Source: Bacteroidales bacterium (GTDB lineage Bacteria; Bacteroidota; Bacteroidia; Bacteroidales; UBA932). Taken from it: a stretch of 64,000 bases of DNA. Below the pieces are notes generated by a model, which saw only the letters and a list, made by a program, of their open reading frames with translations, ran no database searches and had not been told where the DNA came from. The position numbers were made by a program, and so were the translations under genes. This document shows, one piece after another, positions 60,833 through 64,000 of this stretch (position 1 is the first letter of the stretch; every line of letters starts with the position of its first letter). Location: positions 1-64,000 of the forward strand of contig WRMN01000008.1 in assembly GCA_009777095.1 (NCBI GenBank). Direction: 5' to 3'.

Positions 60833-60840
60833 ACAGATAA

Positions 60841-62208
60841 TTATTTTTTCTTAGAAGACTTGTTACCTGTTAATTTGTGTTTTTTAACAAAGTCTTTGAG
60901 CAGGTCCTCCAAATTCGGATACCCGATTTCCTGAAGTTCGTAACCTACTTTTACGGTTGGTTGTTTGATTTTCACTATACGCTGTAAATCTATAGGTGTC
61001 GCAATAACTACGGCATCGCATGGCGTATTGGCAATGGTTTTTTCCAAGTCTTTTACCTGTTGGTCGCCATAGCCCATAGCCGGTAATAAGGTGCCGATTT
61101 CCGGATAAGTTTTAAAGGTCGTTTGTAATTTTCCAACGGCATAAGGTCTTGGGTCAACCAATTCTGCTGCTCCATATTTCAAAGCGGCAACCGTTCCGGC
61201 GCCTATTTTCATTTCGCCATGTGTTAAGGTGGGGCCGTCTTCAATAACCAGTACTTTTTTGCCGGAAATCAACTGGGGCTTATCCACAGTCAGGTACGAA
61301 GCGGCATCTACAACCGTGGCCTTGGGATTGATTTTAGCGATGTTTTTACGAACAGTATTAATATCATCTAAAGAAGCGGAGTCAATTTTATTGATGCATA
61401 TTACGTCCGACATGCGGGCAACCACTTCGCCCGGATAGTAAGAAACTTCTGCATTCGGGCGCAGGGGGTCAACTACGCCGACCATTAAATCGGGAACATA
61501 GAAGGGGAAGTCGTTATTTCCGCCGTCCCACAAGACAACGTCACAGCCGTCGGGATCTTTTTCTGCCTTGCGAAGAATGGCTTCATAGTCAACACCGGCA
61601 TAAATCACATTGCGTTTTGTAACCACGTGCGGCTCGTATTCTTCCATTTCTTCAATGGTGCAGTTATGTTTTTTCAGGTCGGCAACGGTAGCGAAACGCT
61701 GTACTTTTTGTTTCACCAAATCGCCGTAAGGCATGGGATGGCGAATAGCTACTACTTTCAAGCCCATTTCTACTAAAATTTCGATAATGCGCCGCGAGGT
61801 TTGGCTTTTTCCGCACCCTGTACGCGTAGCACCTACGGCTATAAGCGGCTTGGTTGACTTCACCATGGTTTTTTCAGGTCCAAGCAACCAAAAATCGGCG
61901 CCTGCCGTGTTCACTACAGCGCTCATATTCATCACCCGCGGGTAAGGAACGTCGCTATAAGCAAAGACACAAACATCTACTTTAAGTTTTTTAATAAGGC
62001 TTTCAAGTTCCGACTCGGCATAAATCGGAATACCTTTCGGGTATAAATCGCCGGCTAATTCTTTGGGGTATTTTCTTCCGTCGATATCCGGAATCTGTGC
62101 TGCGGTAAAGGCAACAACATTATAATCGGCATTCCCTCTGAAAAAGGTGTTAAAGTTATGGAAATCCCTTCCTGCGGCTCCAATAATGATTACATTTCTT
62201 TTTTTCAT
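60841..62208 (-). CDS. COG2403 GTPase, related to cyclic 2,3-diphosphoglycerate synthetase
   Basis: The 455-aa protein has an N-terminal Rossmann-like part (VIIIGAAGRDFHNF, about 6-19), a P-loop GATRTGCGKS (126-135) and a middle with the CINKID motif that suggests guanine specificity. It resembles the archaeal cyclic 2,3-diphosphoglycerate synthetase, but bacterial members are only described as predicted GTPases. A place next to pyrBI and arcC-argF hints at a role tied to carbamoyl phosphate or nucleotide metabolism. The C-terminus is Lys-rich (SSKKK). The reaction is unknown. Confidence 0.82.
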   Translation of the reverse strand: MKKRNVIIIGAAGRDFHNFNTFFRGNADYNVVAFTAAQIPDIDGRKYPKELAGDLYPKGIPIYAESELESLIKKLKVDVCVFAYSDVPYPRVMNMSAVVNTAGADFWLLGPEKTMVKSTKPLIAVGATRTGCGKSQTSRRIIEILVEMGLKVVAIRHPMPYGDLVKQKVQRFATVADLKKHNCTIEEMEEYEPHVVTKRNVIYAGVDYEAILRKAEKDPDGCDVVLWDGGNNDFPFYVPDLMVGVVDPLRPNAEVSYYPGEVVARMSDVICINKIDSASLDDINTVRKNIAKINPKATVVDAASYLTVDKPQLISGKKVLVIEDGPTLTHGEMKIGAGTVAALKYGAAELVDPRPYAVGKLQTTFKTYPEIGTLLPAMGYGDQQVKDLEKTIANTPCDAVVIATPIDLQRIVKIKQPTVKVGYELQEIGYPNLEDLLKDFVKKHKLTGNKSSKKK

Positions 62209-62240
62209 TATTTAATTGGTTAATTAATTATACAATCTTA

Positions 62241-62248
62241 CAAAGGTA
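62241..62248 (-). promoter_or_regulatory. Promoter -7 element for the COG2403 gene
   Basis: TACCTTTG on the minus strand, 33 bases before the ATG at 62208. Confidence 0.7.
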
Positions 62249-62276
62249 CATCTTTTTTAGGAAAAAATAAAATTTT

Positions 62277-63908
62277 TTATTGATTTTTTTTAAAATAATT
62301 TACGTTCAGATAATCGAAGCGCTTGAATTGCGATTGCAGGCGGTTGTGAAATGCAGTAAAATTCTTACGATGATTGGCTGTCCATGCTATTTCCGACAAG
62401 GCTGACGCCCGCGGATAAACCATATATTGAGCCTGAGCGGCATTCGGAATATATTCCGTCCACAAGTTGGCCTGTACGCCGATAATATGAGCCTGCTTAT
62501 CGTCAGGTAATATAACAGGTACAGGATCAAAGGAATATACCTTGTCTAAAGGTACAAATCCACCTATGGCCAAAGGTTCTTCCGCTTTATTATCCGACTG
62601 ATAATAATCAAAATAAAGATAAGAGGTAGGCACCATAATCACATCATGGCCTTGCAGGGCTGCTTCAATACCTCCTTCTTCTCCCCTCCACGACATTACC
62701 GTGGCATTCGGCGCTAATCCTCCTTCCAAAATCTCGTCCCAGCCAATTATTTTTTTACCATGTGCATTGACAAATTTTTCTATCCGTTGAATAAAATAGC
62801 TCTGTAGTTCGTGTTCGTCTTTCAATTTATGTTTTTTAAGCATGGTCTGGCAATGCGGGCATTTTCTCCAACGAACTTTCGGACATTCGTCGCCTCCTAT
62901 GTGTATATATTTACTGGGGAAGAGTTCTATTACTTCCGTCAACACGTCTTCTAAGAAAGTAAAGACCTCGTCGGTAGTGCAAAAAACATCATCAAATACG
63001 CCCCAGGTTCCCACTACCTTATAAACAGTATCTTTTATACAACCTAATTGGGGATAAGCGGCCAAAGCAGCAGAAGCATGTCCCGGCATTTCTATTTCGG
63101 GAATCACTTCTATGTATTTGGAAGCGGCATAAGCAATCACTTCTTTTATTTGCTCTTGCGTATAATAACCTCCGTAACGAATGTTGTCATAGCCAATGGT
63201 GTCGTTATAATGCCCAACCCAAGTGCCATCGCGCCAGGCAGCTACTTTCTGCAGCAGAGGGTATTTTTTTATTTCAATACGCCACCCCTGGTCTTCGGTC
63301 AGATGCCAGTGGAAACGATTCAACTTATGAAAGGCCATAAGGTCGATGTATTTCTTGATAAATTCGACAGAAAAAATATGCCGACACACATCTAAATGCA
63401 TTCCCCGATAAGGCAGACGCGGGGTATCGGTAATTTCTACACAGGCGATTGTCCAATTGGCGCTTTCTTTTTTCGTACTGTATATTTCGGGCGGCAATAG
63501 CTGGAACAGGGTTTGTACTGCATAGAAGAGGCCATTGGCAGCATTAGCCTGCACAAGTACTTTCTCCTCAGCTACCGACAGGGTATATCCTTCAAGTCCC
63601 AATTCCGGAAGATTTTCTAACTGAAAAATGATGCCAATTTTCGGAATATCCTCTGCCGGAAAATCCTGTATTTCTAATTTGATGTCGGAGGCAAGATGTA
63701 TTTGTTCGGCAAACAGTTCGGCAATGCTTTTCAGCTCTTTGTTTTGCAAGGAAACATAAAGCGGCGCGCCATTTTTTAGTCTAAATTCACCTTCCATTTC
63801 CGTTAATTGAGCAGGTAGGGGAATAATGTCGTAGCGGGCATGCGGTGTTTTACTGCTGCAAGAAGCCAGCAAGACAACACCCATTAAAAACACAAGTAGT
63901 TGTTTCAT
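62277..63908 (-). CDS. Beta-N-acetylhexosaminidase, GH20 lipoprotein
   Basis: The 543-aa lipoprotein has lipobox LASC (Cys17) followed by SSK. A GH20b domain (about 25-160) comes before the GH20 barrel. The catalytic pair is D340-E341 in HIGGDECP; RFHWHLTEDQGWR and EIEMPGHASAAL are family hallmarks. Near the active site a cluster C342, C350 and C353 could bind metal. It removes terminal GlcNAc/GalNAc from glycans or chitin-like or murein fragments in the periplasm or at the surface. Confidence 0.95.
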   Translation of the reverse strand: MKQLLVFLMGVVLLASCSSKTPHARYDIIPLPAQLTEMEGEFRLKNGAPLYVSLQNKELKSIAELFAEQIHLASDIKLEIQDFPAEDIPKIGIIFQLENLPELGLEGYTLSVAEEKVLVQANAANGLFYAVQTLFQLLPPEIYSTKKESANWTIACVEITDTPRLPYRGMHLDVCRHIFSVEFIKKYIDLMAFHKLNRFHWHLTEDQGWRIEIKKYPLLQKVAAWRDGTWVGHYNDTIGYDNIRYGGYYTQEQIKEVIAYAASKYIEVIPEIEMPGHASAALAAYPQLGCIKDTVYKVVGTWGVFDDVFCTTDEVFTFLEDVLTEVIELFPSKYIHIGGDECPKVRWRKCPHCQTMLKKHKLKDEHELQSYFIQRIEKFVNAHGKKIIGWDEILEGGLAPNATVMSWRGEEGGIEAALQGHDVIMVPTSYLYFDYYQSDNKAEEPLAIGGFVPLDKVYSFDPVPVILPDDKQAHIIGVQANLWTEYIPNAAQAQYMVYPRASALSEIAWTANHRKNFTAFHNRLQSQFKRFDYLNVNYFKKNQ

Positions 63909-63935
63909 TGATAGGAAATTTTACGATTTAATCTA

Positions 63936-63943
63936 CAAAGGTA
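63936..63943 (-). promoter_or_regulatory. Promoter -7 element for the hexosaminidase
   Basis: TACCTTTG on the minus strand, 28 bases before the ATG at 63908. Confidence 0.7.
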
Positions 63944-63959
63944 GTAAAAAATCCGTAAG

Positions 63960-64000
63960 TTATTCCACCTTTATTGCTTTCACCGGATTGGCGGCGGCGG
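63960..64000 (-). CDS. C-terminus of a probable MacB/FtsX-type permease (cut by window end)
   Basis: The last 13 codons read AAANPVKAIKVE then stop. An ending of the form NPVKAxxxE is usual for MacB/FtsX-family ABC permeases. Only this tail is visible, so the call rests on the C-terminal motif alone. Confidence 0.5.
   Translation of the reverse strand, partial: AAANPVKAIKVE

Overview
The window looks like a chromosomal segment of a member of the Bacteroidota, most likely Bacteroidales; the species cannot be told. The evidence is about 25 matches to the Bacteroidota -7 promoter element TAnnTTTG placed just upstream of genes, a GldD lipoprotein, an ExbB-X-ExbD-ExbD operon, DUF4476 and BspA-like proteins, lipoproteins with acidic residues after the lipidated Cys, and tandem Fibrobacter-type major paralogous domain lipoproteins. 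Gene density is high. No gene-free stretch exceeds about 250 bases (18178-18427 is the longest). No phage, complete insertion sequence, rRNA or CRISPR array is visible.

Layout. 1-209: a 34-bp perfect palindrome, a 23-bp direct repeat and the terminator of pyrH-frr. 210-8633: frr and pyrH (minus), then a long plus-strand run acpP-fabF, a sensor kinase/response regulator pair, a GH16-fold protein that has lost its catalytic residues, an MTA/SAH-type deaminase and purine nucleoside phosphorylase. 8662-13188: two metallophosphoesterases, then aroC and aroA. 13349-16676: an AT-rich restriction-modification cassette with two D12-class adenine methyltransferases and a nuclease that carries two PD-(D/E)XK-like sites. 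16886-23371: a lipoprotein and beta-barrel pair, an AAA/DUF4143 ATPase, a LytTR/LytS-type two-component pair and a DUF1016 nuclease-fold protein. 23572-30451: an ARPP-1-like lipoprotein, a large repeat lipoprotein, a PIN-type toxin-antitoxin pair between two copies of a roughly 140-bp repeat, a DUF4476 protein, and a MauE-thioredoxin fusion paired with a four-cysteine lipoprotein.

30560-41218: ispH transcribed behind a tRNA-Ser gene, then radC-gtrA-gldD-PPTase-truB, queA, dprA, tatD, asparaginase and the exbB/exbD operon. 41302-49970: a secreted alkaline phosphatase, a TlpA-like thioredoxin, three tandem Ig-like lipoproteins and a TPR-AraC membrane regulator. 50189-57203: tRNA-Asn, aroB-aroD, a LolC/E-type permease with rbfA, trpS, an LRR lipoprotein, yraN and ldcA. 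57323-62208: a carbamoyl-phosphate cluster (argF, arcC, pyrI, pyrB and a COG2403 GTPase). 62277-64000: a GH20 hexosaminidase and the last residues of a probable MacB/FtsX-type permease.

How the parts work together. Much of the segment is core metabolism: the shikimate pathway in two places (aroC-aroA, aroB-aroD), fatty acid synthesis, tRNA modification and purine salvage. It is interspersed with envelope and surface lipoproteins. The accessory parts most worth a second look are the restriction-modification cassette, the repeat-flanked PIN module, the MauE-Trx/lipoprotein pair, the catalytically dead GH16 protein in a two-component operon, the Ig-like lipoprotein trio, and a possible attenuator ahead of pyrBI.
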